DNA of 64,000 bases from positions 496,001 to 560,000 of the forward strand of contig CANMFL010000002.1 in NCBI GenBank assembly GCA_947497185.1, written 5' to 3'. The translations under genes were made by a program, and so were the position numbers. This DNA comes from an uncultured Paracoccaceae bacterium (lineage in GTDB: Bacteria; Pseudomonadota; Alphaproteobacteria; Rhodobacterales; Rhodobacteraceae). Of the stretch, positions 18,121-27,451 are shown in pieces. Every line of letters begins with the position of its first letter. Position 1 is the first letter of the stretch. A model generated the notes under the pieces. It was given only the letters and a program-made list of their open reading frames with translations, searched no databases and was not told the origin of the DNA.

Positions 18121-19364
18121 GTCGATCCGCATAGAAATCACGCATGGCCTTGGTGGCTTTTTTCGCCTCCGTAGGCCGTGCGTAATAGAACCCTTGGCCA
18201 AGACGAACACCCATCCGCCTGAGCGCATCGTGTTCTTGGACGGTTTCCACACCTTCAGCGACCAGAAACGCATCCATTTCGGTGGCAAAGTGAACCATGG
18301 CTTTGGTCAGCGATTGCTTGACGGTGCAGCTTTGAATTTGCGACACCAGCGACCGGTCCAGTTTCAAGACATTCGGTTTCAAACTGACAATCGTACTCAG
18401 CCCCGCATACCCCGCACCCACATCATCAATCGCGATGCCGATCCGTTTTTCGCGCAACACCGCAAGGGCCTGCATCAAGGGCGTCGTTTCTAAAATGATC
18501 TCGCGTTCGGTCAATTCCACCAGCACACGGTCGGTCGGCACCCCGCGCATGGCCTCCATGAACTGCGGGGACGAGACGGTTAACGGCGACGCATTCACGC
18601 TGAGGTAAGTGCGTTCCGGCATCTGTTGCAAGTGTCGTAACGCCTTTGACACAGCGGCCACTTCGAGTTCGATCTGCATGTCACTGCGCTGCGCCTGTTC
18701 AAACCACCATTGCGGCCCCAGACTAGGGTGCACCGAAAATCGCGACAACGCCTCGGCTGCCATCGGGCGTCTGTCGCTTAACGACACTATCGGCTGCAAG
18801 TGGATCGACAAGGCGTCTTCTTTGATGACAGCCGCCAACTGGCTTCTGAGCATTTCAATCTCGGCCTGCGTGTCGAAATGTTGCTTTAAGGTCCGCACCG
18901 TCAGCTTGGCGAACATTAGCACCGTTGCCAGATCACGCTGACTGATATCAGGGCGCGGCTCATGCGAATAACAGCAAAACATGCCGAAATGCTCGCCGTT
19001 AAAATGACTGATCGGCACGGCCACAAAAGCACGCACCTTTGCATCTTGGATGAATGGCAGGTCTCTTATGGCGGGTTCAACGTGGGTGTCGGGGACGACA
19101 AACGGAATGTCCGTGTTAGCGATGCTGCCGCAAAAAGTATGCGTATCGGCTGCCGCAAAAAGTATGCGTATCGGGCAATGCACGCCCAACTTCGAGCAGC
19201 GGGCAGCTATCTGTGCCAGCAATATGACGAAAGATAACAGAATCGCCGCTGACCTCTGAAATATAGGCAACGTCCATCCGCATATGCACACGAACCGCCT
19301 CTAGAGCGTCCTCAATGACATCTATTGGCGCTTCGCGGACCTTTTCGTCGTCGAAAAATAACAT
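18098..19364 (-). pseudogene. GAF-EAL cyclic-di-GMP phosphodiesterase, frameshifted by a 25-bp tandem duplication
   Basis: Start ATG at 19364, with GGTGAG just upstream. The first frame encodes a GAF-type sensor start (MLFFDDEKVR to THTFCGS, 72 residues), then runs into a stop after ten aberrant codons. The rest of the GAF domain (IANTDIPFVVPDTHV onward) and a full EAL domain continue in another frame. The cause is visible: 25 bases are exactly repeated in tandem (19124-19148 and 19149-19173), and removing one copy gives a single 413-aa frame. The EAL domain keeps its catalytic marks (AAEALSRF, VELTERE, IDDVGAGYAGL, LKLDRS, AEGVET), so before the duplication it probably hydrolysed c-di-GMP. 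As sequenced it should yield only an 82-residue peptide, unless the lesion is an assembly error or reversible. Confidence 0.88.
19124..19173. repeat. 25-bp perfect tandem duplication inside the GAF-EAL gene
   Basis: Two identical, directly adjacent 25-base units (19124-19148, 19149-19173). Because 25 is not a multiple of three, the extra copy shifts the reading frame; one unit fits the protein family. It could be a recent slippage mutation, a reversible on/off switch, or an assembly artefact. Confidence 0.95.
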
Positions 19365-19451
19365 AATCTCACCAAAAAAACTCTGATATGTGTAGTGGTG
19401 AGACCATTAAGATATGATGAATACTACTGCATTTCATGAAAATCAAATCAC

Positions 19452-19619
19452 CTAACGCCGCATCCGCTCGACGGTAAGGGCCTCTGGCCAGCCCCAAATC
19501 ACTTCGATTGCGTATAGCGCGCCGCAGACTGCGATCACTCCGAACACGAGCAAGATGCGCGACAAGGGCGGCGGGTTCTGCGCCCAGCGTTTCGCCCGCA
19601 TGAGCCACATCGGGTTCAT
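19452..19619 (-). CDS. Small single-pass membrane protein, 55 aa, coupled to hpt
   Basis: ORF whose ATG overlaps the hpt stop codon by the classic ATGA four-base overlap (19616-19619). The product begins [12 protein letters not shown], has one clear hydrophobic helix (about residues 22-44) preceded by basic residues, and ends [10 protein letters not shown]. Such a topology predicts a small inner-membrane protein with the N-terminus inside. I do not recognise a named family. The overlap, the compact hydrophobic design and the matching strand support a genuine gene translated together with hpt. Confidence 0.65.
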   Translation of the reverse strand: MNPMWLMRAKRWAQNPPPLSRILLVFGVIAVCGALYAIEVIWGWPEALTVERMRR

Positions 19620-20167
19620 GCCGGATCATCATCCGTAAACCGCACCTTACCAATATACGGCAGGTTGCGGTTACGTTGCGCAAAATCAATCCCGTAGCCT
19701 ACGACAAATTCGTCGGGGATTTCAAAGCCGATATAATCAGGCTTGTAATCCACCTCGCGCCGCGCCGGTTTATCCAGCAGGGCGATGGATTTCAGACGGG
19801 CAGGGCCTTTGGCTTCAAGATAGGCCATGACGTGATGCAGCGTGTGGCCGGTGTCGATGATATCCTCAACGACCAACACATCACGGTTTTCAATGCGACC
19901 CCGCAAGTCTTTGAAAATGCGGACTTCCCGGCTGCTTTCCATGGCATCGCCATAGGACGATGCCTCGATGAAATCGACCTCGACGGCCAGATCAAGTTCG
20001 CGCACTAGATCGGCGATAAACACAAACGACCCGCGCAGCAGGCCCACAACGACCAGTTTATCGGTGTCCTTAAAGTCGGCTTCGATTTCGGTTGAGAGTT
20101 CTTCAATCCGGGCGGCGATGGATTTTGCGCTGATCATCTGATCAATCACGTAAGGGCGGTGTGACAT
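19616..20167 (-). CDS. hpt: Hypoxanthine phosphoribosyltransferase
   Basis: Purine salvage enzyme converting hypoxanthine (and often guanine) plus PRPP to the nucleotide. It is 183 aa. The PRPP-binding loop [13 protein letters not shown] (acidic pair followed by DTG) is clear. The N-terminal [11 protein letters not shown] and the base-binding C-terminal segment ([18 protein letters not shown]) are typical. It overlaps a 55-aa membrane ORF at its 3' end and is divergent from the RatA-like gene. Confidence 0.94.
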   Translation of the reverse strand: MSHRPYVIDQMISAKSIAARIEELSTEIEADFKDTDKLVVVGLLRGSFVFIADLVRELDLAVEVDFIEASSYGDAMESSREVRIFKDLRGRIENRDVLVVEDIIDTGHTLHHVMAYLEAKGPARLKSIALLDKPARREVDYKPDYIGFEIPDEFVVGYGIDFAQRNRNLPYIGKVRFTDDDPA

Positions 20168-20241
20168 GAGGTCCCCAAGGCTTGCAATTTGATCTGAAGT
20201 CTACGACATCCTAATGCGAATTACACGACCGAAAGCGCCCA

Positions 20242-20685
20242 ATGCCCGCCCATTCTGAAACTAAGGTGCTGCCTTACACCGCCGACCAAATGTATGATCT
20301 TGTCGCAGATGTTGCGTATTATCCAAAGTTTTTGCCGTGGACGGCAGCGGCGCGGATCAGGTCCACGACAGACGAAGGCGATCATCAGGTGATGCTGGCC
20401 GATCTGGTGATCTCATTCAAAGTATTCCGCGAAAAATTTGGCAGCCGCGTGACGCTCTGGCCTGCGAAACGCCAAATCGACACAGCCTACATCGACGGCC
20501 CATTCAAACATCTGGAAAGCACGTGGTTGTTCAAAGATTTAGAACAAGGCTGCGAAGTGTCCTTTGAGGTTGATTTCGAATTTCGCAACCGCTTGCTGCA
20601 GGGGGCAGCGGGCATGTTCTTTAACGAAGCGATGAGCATGGTTGTGCGGTCATTCGAGAAACGCGCGGCGGAGTTGTACGGGTAG
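20242..20685 (+). CDS. RatA/COQ10-type SRPBCC protein
   Basis: 147-aa START-like lipid-binding protein. The start MPAHSETKVLPYTADQMYDLVADVAYYPKFLPW (identified by DLVADVAYYPKFLPW) is the hallmark of the RatA/coenzyme Q-binding COQ10 family. In alphaproteobacteria it is usually viewed as a ubiquinone-binding factor rather than a toxin. In this group it commonly lies near lipA and ispDF, as here. No Shine-Dalgarno is obvious. No antitoxin partner is adjacent, which argues against a toxin role. Confidence 0.88.
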   Translation: MPAHSETKVLPYTADQMYDLVADVAYYPKFLPWTAAARIRSTTDEGDHQVMLADLVISFKVFREKFGSRVTLWPAKRQIDTAYIDGPFKHLESTWLFKDLEQGCEVSFEVDFEFRNRLLQGAAGMFFNEAMSMVVRSFEKRAAELYG

Positions 20686-20816
20686 GTTTTGAGCAAAGCG
20701 GCGGGATTTCTGAAGCGACGTTGGCAGTGTAGCAATCGCAGATAACAGTGCGGGGCGACACTAGTTCAGGAGGCTGCTTAAGCTGCTATGAAGTCTTAGC
20801 TGCCGATGATCTTCAC

Positions 20817-21467
20817 TTATTCCAGCTGCTTGGCGCGCTGATAAAACAGATGTGCGACGGTCAGGACTAGAGCAAAAGACACCGCCCCAAGGTAGCGCTC
20901 GTAAATACCGTCGATGTCCGTGGGAAGAAAGAAAAACACTGGCGCCGAGGCTACCCATAAGCCACCGATGGCAATCAGGATTGCACGGTAGCGCGGACTG
21001 GCACGCGCCGCGCCGCGGGCAAGTGAAAAGCAGGCGACAGTCATCGCAACACCAAGTCCATAAACTAAGTAGATGTGAACGACCCATCCGTCTGAATCGT
21101 TGTCGCCGTATTCGTTGCGTGCCCCAATGAGAAAAACCAACAGACCAAAGACCATAAGAGCAATGATCCCTACGCTCCAGTCCCATTTCCCGAGGTGAAC
21201 ATGAGCGGCCAGTATAGCAAGCCCGATCAAACTGGCGGAAAAGGCATAAAGGCCGATATCGACGATGAATTCGTAACGTCCCGCCCCCAGATCGCTAATC
21301 GTATCGGCAATCCAGTCATGGTCTGGAACGACGAAATCCGCAATGAGAATAGAGGTCGAAAGTGCTATACAGCCGAAGACTGCAAGAAGGCTAAGCGCAC
21401 GTAGAAGAAATGGCTGCTCGGCGACCTCTGCAGGCATCTGGCGATCAGTCTGGGTGGTCGGTTGCAT
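20817..21467 (-). CDS. Membrane protein, DUF998-like
   Basis: 216-aa protein with about six transmembrane helices. The signature region after the first helix (DHDWIADTISDLGAGRYEFIVD, seen as ISDLGAGRYEF) matches the DUF998 family, whose members share the pattern IS-D-L-G. Function unknown. The ATG at 21467 has AGGAG at the right spacing; 33 codons upstream in frame are unrelated to the family. It sits between the RatA-like gene and the cinA operon, a spot not usually occupied in related gene orders, so it may be an accessory insertion. Confidence 0.72.
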   Translation of the reverse strand: MQPTTQTDRQMPAEVAEQPFLLRALSLLAVFGCIALSTSILIADFVVPDHDWIADTISDLGAGRYEFIVDIGLYAFSASLIGLAILAAHVHLGKWDWSVGIIALMVFGLLVFLIGARNEYGDNDSDGWVVHIYLVYGLGVAMTVACFSLARGAARASPRYRAILIAIGGLWVASAPVFFFLPTDIDGIYERYLGAVSFALVLTVAHLFYQRAKQLE

Positions 21468-21642
21468 TGCGGCTCCTGACGTTAATGACTGAACACGCAA
21501 GGGACTAATTGGTTCCAATACAATCACCCGCCATCGCCGCCGCAACGCCCGATAGTCAAAGGGCACGTTTTGAAAAAGATGTTGCTCAAGGCTGTCATTC
21601 GCCGCGACGATGCCTTTTTGAACAAATCTTCACGCTTACCAG

Positions 21643-22107
21643 CTAAATCCCCGCAGCAACCATCCCCAGCGCGTGTTCCACCGTTTTCGCCCGCACGTTC
21701 GCACGACCAATCGCGCCAAACTTCACCGTCTCGGTCTGAACCCCTTGCGCTGTTGCCAGACCAAAACACACCATGCCTTCGGGTTTTGCGTCTGATCCGC
21801 CCGGACCTGCGACGCCTGTGACCGATACGGCGATCTGTGCGGCAGAGCGTGCGAGCGCCCCTTGTGCCATCGCCGCCGCGACGTCCTCGGACACCGCGCC
21901 GTGCTTTTCGATCATTTCGACAGGAACGCCGAGCAGGTCGGTTTTGGCTGCGTTGCTGTAGGTCACAAAACCACGGTCAAACATCGCAGAGCTGCCTGCG
22001 ATGTCCGTCAGCGCGCCGCTGATCAAGCCGCCTGTGCAGCTTTCTGCGGTGGCGATCATCATGCCTTTGGCTTTCGCGAGCGCGAGGATGTCAGCCGCCG
22101 TCGTCAT
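21643..22107 (-). CDS. CinA C-terminal-domain protein (NMN deamidase-like)
   Basis: 154-aa stand-alone CinA C-terminal domain, the fold of PncC, which deamidates nicotinamide mononucleotide in NAD recycling. The signature TAESCTGGLISGALTDIAGSS (seen as AESCTGGLISGALT) carries the catalytic serine/threonine region, and SVTGVAGPGGSDAKPEG is also typical. The ATG at 22107 overlaps the pgpA stop by four bases. It is the third gene of the ispDF-pgpA-cinA operon. Confidence 0.92.
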   Translation of the reverse strand: MTTAADILALAKAKGMMIATAESCTGGLISGALTDIAGSSAMFDRGFVTYSNAAKTDLLGVPVEMIEKHGAVSEDVAAAMAQGALARSAAQIAVSVTGVAGPGGSDAKPEGMVCFGLATAQGVQTETVKFGAIGRANVRAKTVEHALGMVAAGI

Positions 22108-22598
22108 ATCAGCACGATATGGTAAAGTGCTGCGAGCGCACCCACACCAATCGCCGCAAATACACCCGCTATCACGTCGTCCAGCATCACACCTGTTGCG
22201 TTGTCCTTGCGATCGGCCCAACCCACGGGGCCGAGTTTGGTGATGTCAAAGAACCGGAACAACACAAAGGCCGCGATCCAACCGGGCCAGAGTGCCAGCA
22301 CCGCCACATCGTTATTTGCCGCGCCGAACAACACAGGCAGCAGGGCGATCCATTGGCCGCAAACTTCGTCGATCACGATCTCGGAAGGGTCGTGGTTCGC
22401 TTTGCCGCGCGTCTCTTGCACTGTGGCCCAATGGCCCAGCGCGTAAGAGGCCGCGACGCCGATTGCGACCAGCCAAGGGCCGCCAATGATATAAAGCAGC
22501 CAAGCAGCGGGCAGGGCGGCGAGCGATCCCCATGTGCCGGGTGCTGGGCGCATGTGGCCCACGTAAAAGAAGGTCGCGATAATCTTGCTGATGGTCAT
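22104..22598 (-). CDS. pgpA: Phosphatidylglycerophosphatase A
   Basis: Membrane lipid phosphatase that makes phosphatidylglycerol from its phosphate. It is 164 aa. Family motifs seen are [10 protein letters not shown] near the N-terminus, the acidic [12 protein letters not shown], and [22 protein letters not shown] loop residues (FFDITKLGP). Several hydrophobic segments are present. It overlaps ispDF upstream and cinA downstream by four bases (ATGA), so the three are translationally coupled. Confidence 0.93.
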   Translation of the reverse strand: MTISKIIATFFYVGHMRPAPGTWGSLAALPAAWLLYIIGGPWLVAIGVAASYALGHWATVQETRGKANHDPSEIVIDEVCGQWIALLPVLFGAANNDVAVLALWPGWIAAFVLFRFFDITKLGPVGWADRKDNATGVMLDDVIAGVFAAIGVGALAALYHIVLI

Positions 22599-23725
22599 GG
22601 TTTCACCAATGCGGCTGTGGCGATGCTTGCGATGCCCTCGGAGCGGCCGGTAAAGCCCAAGCGTTCCGATGTGGTTGCTTTGACGCTGATGCGCGACGGA
22701 TCAAGACCCATAATCTCTGCCATTTTTGCTTTCATTTCAGTCTGGTGCGGGCCGATCTTGGGATATTCGCAGACCAGCGTGCAATCGACGTTGGAAATCT
22801 GAAAACCCTCAGATCGCGCCAATGCCACCGCATGTTCCAAGAATATCCGGCTTGGCGCACCTTTCCACTGCGGATCAGAGGGCGGAAAATGCTGGCCGAT
22901 GTCGCCTTGACCCAAGGCACCGTAGATCGCGTCTGTGACAGCGTGCATGCCCACATCCGCGTCGGAATGTCCCTGCAAACTTCTGTCATGCGGCACCTTC
23001 ACACCGCAGAGCCAGACATGATCGCCCACACCAAAGCGGTGCACATCATAGCCGTTGCCTAACCTTACATCCATCTGCGTCCCCAATATCCGCGCGGCAC
23101 GGGCGTGGTCGTCCGGTCCGGTAATCTTCATGTTGTCTTCATCGCCCGTAACAATCGCGACGTCCAGCCCAGCAAGGCGGGCGATTGTCACATCGTCGGT
23201 AGCTTCGGGGTGGTCGGCATAGGCGTCTAGCAGAGCGTCCAGATGAAATCCCTGCGGCGTCTGCGCACGATACAGCCCTGCGCGGTCCTGCGTGCCATGC
23301 ACCTTGTCATCAACCCCGTGCCATAGCGTATCTGTCACCGCAATCGCGGGGGCTGCGGCTGGATGCGTTTCAAGTGCCATCAGAACGCGGTCAATCATCG
23401 CCACACTCACATGCGGCCGCGCTGCATCATGAATCAGCACATGTTTTGTGCTGTCGGGTACGGCCTGTAATCCGCGCAAAACCGACTGACTGCGGGTCGC
23501 ACCGCCAATCGCCACGGTCAGATCTGCCTGCGCGGACCAATAACCGCCTGCAATATCATCAGCATGTAAAACCAGCACCACATGGTCGACGCGGGCGTGA
23601 TCCATGAACCGTGCAATTGCATGGGCAGCAACGCTTTGCCCGCCAAGCTGTTGCCATTGCTTAGGAATATCGCCGCCAGCGCGGGTGCCGCGACCTGCTG
23701 CGACAAGAATGGCCGTTGTTGTCAT
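22595..23725 (-). CDS. ispDF: Bifunctional IspD/IspF isoprenoid enzyme
   Basis: Fused enzyme catalysing two steps of the methylerythritol phosphate pathway: IspD cytidylyltransferase (about residues 1-215) then IspF cyclodiphosphate synthase (about 220-376). IspD motifs seen: [16 protein letters not shown] and HDAARPHVS. IspF motifs: [31 protein letters not shown] (part) and [13 protein letters not shown]. The ATG at 23725 follows GAAGGA; 13 upstream codons are not conserved. The fusion is typical of alphaproteobacteria. It is divergent from dusB. Confidence 0.96.
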   Translation of the reverse strand: MTTTAILVAAGRGTRAGGDIPKQWQQLGGQSVAAHAIARFMDHARVDHVVLVLHADDIAGGYWSAQADLTVAIGGATRSQSVLRGLQAVPDSTKHVLIHDAARPHVSVAMIDRVLMALETHPAAAPAIAVTDTLWHGVDDKVHGTQDRAGLYRAQTPQGFHLDALLDAYADHPEATDDVTIARLAGLDVAIVTGDEDNMKITGPDDHARAARILGTQMDVRLGNGYDVHRFGVGDHVWLCGVKVPHDRSLQGHSDADVGMHAVTDAIYGALGQGDIGQHFPPSDPQWKGAPSRIFLEHAVALARSEGFQISNVDCTLVCEYPKIGPHQTEMKAKMAEIMGLDPSRISVKATTSERLGFTGRSEGIASIATAALVKP

Positions 23726-23912
23726 GTCGTTTCCTTCATCATGCGACAGGTGTACGACCTGCACGTCGAAGGCGCAATTCCGTCAATCGCCCCTTACTTA
23801 CGCTTAAATATTGTGCGATTTGTGTTTCGCGCACCTTTTTTGGGCGCACATCATTGTGGCAGTGCGGAACTGCGGCTAATTTTTGATCAAGACTAAAACG
23901 AAGGCGTTATCT

Positions 23913-24908
23913 GTGAGCACCGATTTTCTAAATATCCTGAATGGTCAGGCCGCGACAACACCTGTTGTGCTTGCACCACTTGCGGGGATCACCGACTTGC
24001 CGTTTCGTCAACTTGTGGGGACTTTCGGCGCGTCTTGGGTCGTCAGCGAGATGGTCGCATCGCAAGAAATGGTGCAAGCCAAACCCGGCACCCGCGAGAA
24101 GGCCGAATTGGGCTTTGATCAGGCAGGCACGGCGGTTCAGCTTGCGGGCCGTGAGGCAAAATGGATGTCAGAGGCCGCGAAACTGGTCGCGGATAATGGT
24201 GCGGCAATCATCGATATCAACATGGGTTGCCCTGCGAAAAAGGTCACGCAGGGCTATTCAGGGTCCGCTTTGCTGCGCAATCCCGACCACGCGCTGTCCT
24301 TGATCGAGGCGGTTGTGAATGCGGTTGATGTGCCTGTGACGCTGAAAACCCGTCTGGGCTGGGACCACGACTGCTTGAATGCCGCTTACGTTGCCAAACG
24401 GGCCGAGGACGCAGGGATCAAACTGGTCACGATCCATGGCCGCACCCGCTGCCAGTTCTACAAAGGCTCAGCAGATTGGGCCGCGATAAAAGACATCAAA
24501 GACGCGGTGACCATTCCAGTGATTGCCAACGGCGATATCGTGGACACGGACACGGGCCGCATGGCCTTGGCGCAATCAACGGCTGACGGCATTATGATCG
24601 GGCGCGGCGCACAGGGTCGTCCTTGGAAACTGGCCCAAGTCGCGGCGGAATTAGCAGGCGACACACCGATGACACCGCCCAAGGGAAACGCACTTATTGA
24701 CCTGATTTCAGGCCATTACGAGGCGATGCTCACGTTCTACGGCGCGCTGATGGGCCCGCGCGTGTCGCGCAAACATCTGGGCTGGTACATGGACGACGCA
24801 GGGACGCCGATCCCGCTTCGCAAAGCAATACTCACTGAAAAGGATCCGGCAAAAGTGCTGCACCTCATAAGAGACGCAATAGATACAGACGGGCAGGCGG
24901 CGGCATGA
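23913..24908 (+). CDS. dusB: tRNA dihydrouridine synthase DusB (NifR3)
   Basis: FMN enzyme reducing uridines in the tRNA D-loop; called nifR3 in Rhodobacter because it is the first gene of the nifR3-ntrBC operon. Motifs: VLAPLAGITDLPFR, INMGCPAKKV (catalytic cysteine), VTIHGRTRCQFYKG and IMIGRGAQGRPW. GTG at 23913 is preferred: GAAGG lies about ten bases upstream, giving 331 aa; a TTG at 23883 is the alternative. The last four bases overlap the ntrB ATG. Confidence 0.93.
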   Translation: MSTDFLNILNGQAATTPVVLAPLAGITDLPFRQLVGTFGASWVVSEMVASQEMVQAKPGTREKAELGFDQAGTAVQLAGREAKWMSEAAKLVADNGAAIIDINMGCPAKKVTQGYSGSALLRNPDHALSLIEAVVNAVDVPVTLKTRLGWDHDCLNAAYVAKRAEDAGIKLVTIHGRTRCQFYKGSADWAAIKDIKDAVTIPVIANGDIVDTDTGRMALAQSTADGIMIGRGAQGRPWKLAQVAAELAGDTPMTPPKGNALIDLISGHYEAMLTFYGALMGPRVSRKHLGWYMDDAGTPIPLRKAILTEKDPAKVLHLIRDAIDTDGQAAA

Positions 24909-25987
24909 GCTTTGACGCAGCCCTATGGGCGTCGCTACCCGTTCCGGCGTTATTGCTGGACGGCAACGACTTGATCACGGCCAGCAATAGCGCCGCCGAG
25001 ACGTTCCTCAACCTGTCCACCAAGGCGCTGGATGGCGCGAACTTGTGGGACAAGGTGATGATTAACGCGCCGCTGGAGCAGGCGTTCGCGCGTGCGCGGC
25101 GCAATCGGTCATCGCTGTTTGTGAACGACGTGGATGTGGGGTCCGGTATGCGGGCGCCAATGCATTGCAACGTGCAAATAGCACCCTTGCTAGGGTCCGA
25201 CGACGCGATGATTATGATGATCAGCCCCCGCGAAATCGCCAGCCGCCTTGTGCAGAACGAAAACTCGTCCAAGGCCGCCAAATCCGCGATTGGCATGGCT
25301 GAAATGCTCGCCCACGAGATCAAGAACCCGCTGGCGGGGATCACGGGGGCCGCACAACTGCTGTCGATGGGGCTGACGCCCGAGGATCAGGAATTGACCG
25401 ACCTGATAGTCGAGGAAAGCCGCCGCATCGTGAAACTACTCGAACAGGTCGAGCAATTCGGCAACCTGCGTCCGCCAAAACTGGCGAATGTGAATATCCA
25501 CGACATTCTGGATCGCGCGCGGCAATCGGCGTCTGTGGGTGTGGGCGCGCATATGATGTTCGTCGAAGACTACGACCCGTCGCTGCCGCCAACCCATGTG
25601 GACGGGGACCAACTGCTGCAAGTGCTGCTGAACCTGATCAAAAACGCTGCAGAAGCAGGCGGTCCGGGTGGCAAAATCACCCTGCATACCTTTTACGATC
25701 CGTCGCTGCGTGTTTCGCGGCTGGACGGCACCAGTGCGCGCCTGCCGCTGCAAATCGAAATCATCGACGATGGCCCCGGTCTGCCGCCGGAAATTGCCAA
25801 CGACATCTTTGAACCCTTTGTGTCAGGCCGTGAAAACGGCACCGGACTTGGCCTTGCGCTGGTCTCGAAACTGATCGGGGAAAATGGCGGCTGGATTTCA
25901 GTCGATAGCGTTCCGGGACGCACTTTGTTCCGTGTATCTTTACCACTCGCAGACGCTGCGACTAACAAAACTGAGGAAGAAGCCTAA
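24905..25987 (+). CDS. ntrB: Nitrogen regulation histidine kinase NtrB
   Basis: Soluble two-component sensor kinase that phosphorylates or dephosphorylates NtrC according to PII signalling. It is 360 aa: N-terminal PAS-like domain (about 1-115), H-box [19 protein letters not shown] with the phosphorylated histidine near residue 137, N-box [11 protein letters not shown], and G-boxes [10 protein letters not shown] and [10 protein letters not shown]. No transmembrane segment is present, as expected. It overlaps dusB by four bases and ntrC by one. Confidence 0.95.
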   Translation: MSFDAALWASLPVPALLLDGNDLITASNSAAETFLNLSTKALDGANLWDKVMINAPLEQAFARARRNRSSLFVNDVDVGSGMRAPMHCNVQIAPLLGSDDAMIMMISPREIASRLVQNENSSKAAKSAIGMAEMLAHEIKNPLAGITGAAQLLSMGLTPEDQELTDLIVEESRRIVKLLEQVEQFGNLRPPKLANVNIHDILDRARQSASVGVGAHMMFVEDYDPSLPPTHVDGDQLLQVLLNLIKNAAEAGGPGGKITLHTFYDPSLRVSRLDGTSARLPLQIEIIDDGPGLPPEIANDIFEPFVSGRENGTGLGLALVSKLIGENGGWISVDSVPGRTLFRVSLPLADAATNKTEEEA

Positions 25988-27354
25988 TGGACGGAACTGT
26001 ACTTGTCGCTGATGATGACCGCACTATTCGGACGGTCTTGACGCAAGCACTGACCCGCGCGGGCTGCAAAGTTCACGCCACATCCTCGCTTGTCACGCTG
26101 ATGCGTTGGGTGGACGAGGGCAAAGGTGATCTGGTGATTTCCGATGTCGTGATGCCTGACGGGAACGGGTTAGAGCAACTGCCACTGATCGCCGCAGCCC
26201 GCCCGGGTCTGCCTGTGATCGTGATCTCTGCGCAAAACACCATCATGACCGCGATCCAAGCCGCCGAGGCGGATGCCTACGATTATCTGCCAAAGCCGTT
26301 TGACCTGCCGGACCTGATGAAACGGGCCGCACGTGCGCTGGAAATCAAACGCCGTTTACCGCAGCAAAAGACAGAGGCGCCCACCGACGAGACCGCTGAT
26401 CTACCGCTCGTGGGGCGGACCCCTGCGATGCAAGGGCTGTACCGGCTTGTGGCACGGGTGATGAACACGGCCATGCCTGTTCTGATTACGGGCGAAAGTG
26501 GCACAGGCAAATCGCTAATTGCCAAGGCGATCCACGACTTTTCCGACCGCCGCAATCTGCCGTTTGTCACCGTGTCCGCCGAAGACCTTGAAGGAATGGA
26601 TGGCCCCAGTGCCGTGCTTTCACGGGCGCGTGGCGGGTCGATTTTGTTCGACGAAGTCAGCGATCTCGACACCATCGCCCAAGCGAAAATCGTGCGGATG
26701 CTCGACAGTCTGGGCGATTCCGCGCCGCGTATTATGGCCACATCACGCTCTGACCTGTCTGGTTTAATGGAAAGCGGGACGTTTCGCGAAGACCTATTCT
26801 ACCGTCTTGGTGGCGTGACAATCGCGGTGCCGCCGATGCGCGAACGTGTGGATGATATTCCGCTGCTGGCCGAACATTTCCTTAACCGTGCCGAACGCGA
26901 AGGCGGGCCGTTGCGCCGTCTGAGCGATGGGGCTGCAACCTTGATCCGCGCGTATAGCTGGCCGGGCAATGTGCGTCAGCTTGAGAACGCGATCAAACGC
27001 TTGGTATTCACCGCCAGCGAAGATGAAATCTCGCGGTCCGAAGTCGAGATGGTGTTGGGCAACCAACCCGCAATGGAGCCGCACATCACCTCGAACAGCA
27101 CCGACAAGCTGTCCGGATCGGTCGCAAAACACCTGCGCCGCTACTTTGATTTGCACGGCGGAGAGTTGCCAGCGCCGGGCCTCTACAACCGAATCTTACG
27201 CGAAGTCGAAGGCCCGCTGATCGAAATTGCGCTTGACGCCACGGCAGGTAACCAAGCGAAATGTGCTGATTTACTTGGGATTAACCGAAATACCTTGCGC
27301 AAGAAGATAACTGACCTCGATATTCGCGTGACACGCCGTCGGAAATTGATGTAA
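25987..27354 (+). CDS. ntrC: Nitrogen response regulator NtrC, GAFTGA-less form
   Basis: 455-aa enhancer-binding-type regulator. The receiver domain phosphate site is Asp53 ([11 protein letters not shown]). The AAA+ domain has Walker A GESGTGKS (169-176) and a Walker B region [11 protein letters not shown]. The Fis-type HTH lies at the C-terminus ([17 protein letters not shown]). Between the Walker motifs, the sigma-54-contacting GAFTGA loop is missing: the text runs [19 protein letters not shown] (about 200-217). R. capsulatus NtrC has the same loss and works with the housekeeping sigma factor, so the same is inferred here. Confidence 0.95.
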   Translation: MDGTVLVADDDRTIRTVLTQALTRAGCKVHATSSLVTLMRWVDEGKGDLVISDVVMPDGNGLEQLPLIAAARPGLPVIVISAQNTIMTAIQAAEADAYDYLPKPFDLPDLMKRAARALEIKRRLPQQKTEAPTDETADLPLVGRTPAMQGLYRLVARVMNTAMPVLITGESGTGKSLIAKAIHDFSDRRNLPFVTVSAEDLEGMDGPSAVLSRARGGSILFDEVSDLDTIAQAKIVRMLDSLGDSAPRIMATSRSDLSGLMESGTFREDLFYRLGGVTIAVPPMRERVDDIPLLAEHFLNRAEREGGPLRRLSDGAATLIRAYSWPGNVRQLENAIKRLVFTASEDEISRSEVEMVLGNQPAMEPHITSNSTDKLSGSVAKHLRRYFDLHGGELPAPGLYNRILREVEGPLIEIALDATAGNQAKCADLLGINRNTLRKKITDLDIRVTRRRKLM

Positions 27355-27375
27355 AACCGCAACATAACCGTGGCC

Positions 27376-27436
27376 CCAAAGGCGCAGTGCTTTTGGAAAG
27401 GACCACATAATTGGCGGTATTGCGGGGGAAACCCCG
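27376..27436 (+). other. Two hairpins in the ntrC-ntrY gap
   Basis: First stem 27376-27383/27389-27396 (CCAAAGGC with one wobble, five-base loop); second stem CGGGG-GAAA-CCCCG at 27423-27436 with a GNRA tetraloop. Neither is followed by a T-run, so they look like transcript processing or leader structures rather than strong terminators. The second ends 15 bases before the ntrY start. Confidence 0.35.
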
Positions 27437-27451
27437 TAGGAAGACAGGGCA

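Noticed and set aside
18098..19291. Treating the EAL half as a complete gene starting at 19291
   Set aside because: Its first ~55 codons are only the wrong-frame translation of the GAF coding region; the 25-bp duplication explains the shift, so the real gene starts at 19364.
19369..19689. 106-codon minus-strand ORF overlapping hpt and the 55-aa gene
   Set aside because: It is out of frame with both real genes and has no recognisable content; a shadow ORF.
20242..20685. RatA as a toxin of a toxin-antitoxin pair
   Set aside because: No RatB-like partner is adjacent and alphaproteobacterial members are of the COQ10/ubiquinone-binding type.
23760..23910. Repeated GTGCG/CGCAC elements upstream of dusB as NtrC sites
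   Set aside because: The spacing and symmetry do not fit a clear NtrC consensus, so no site is claimed.
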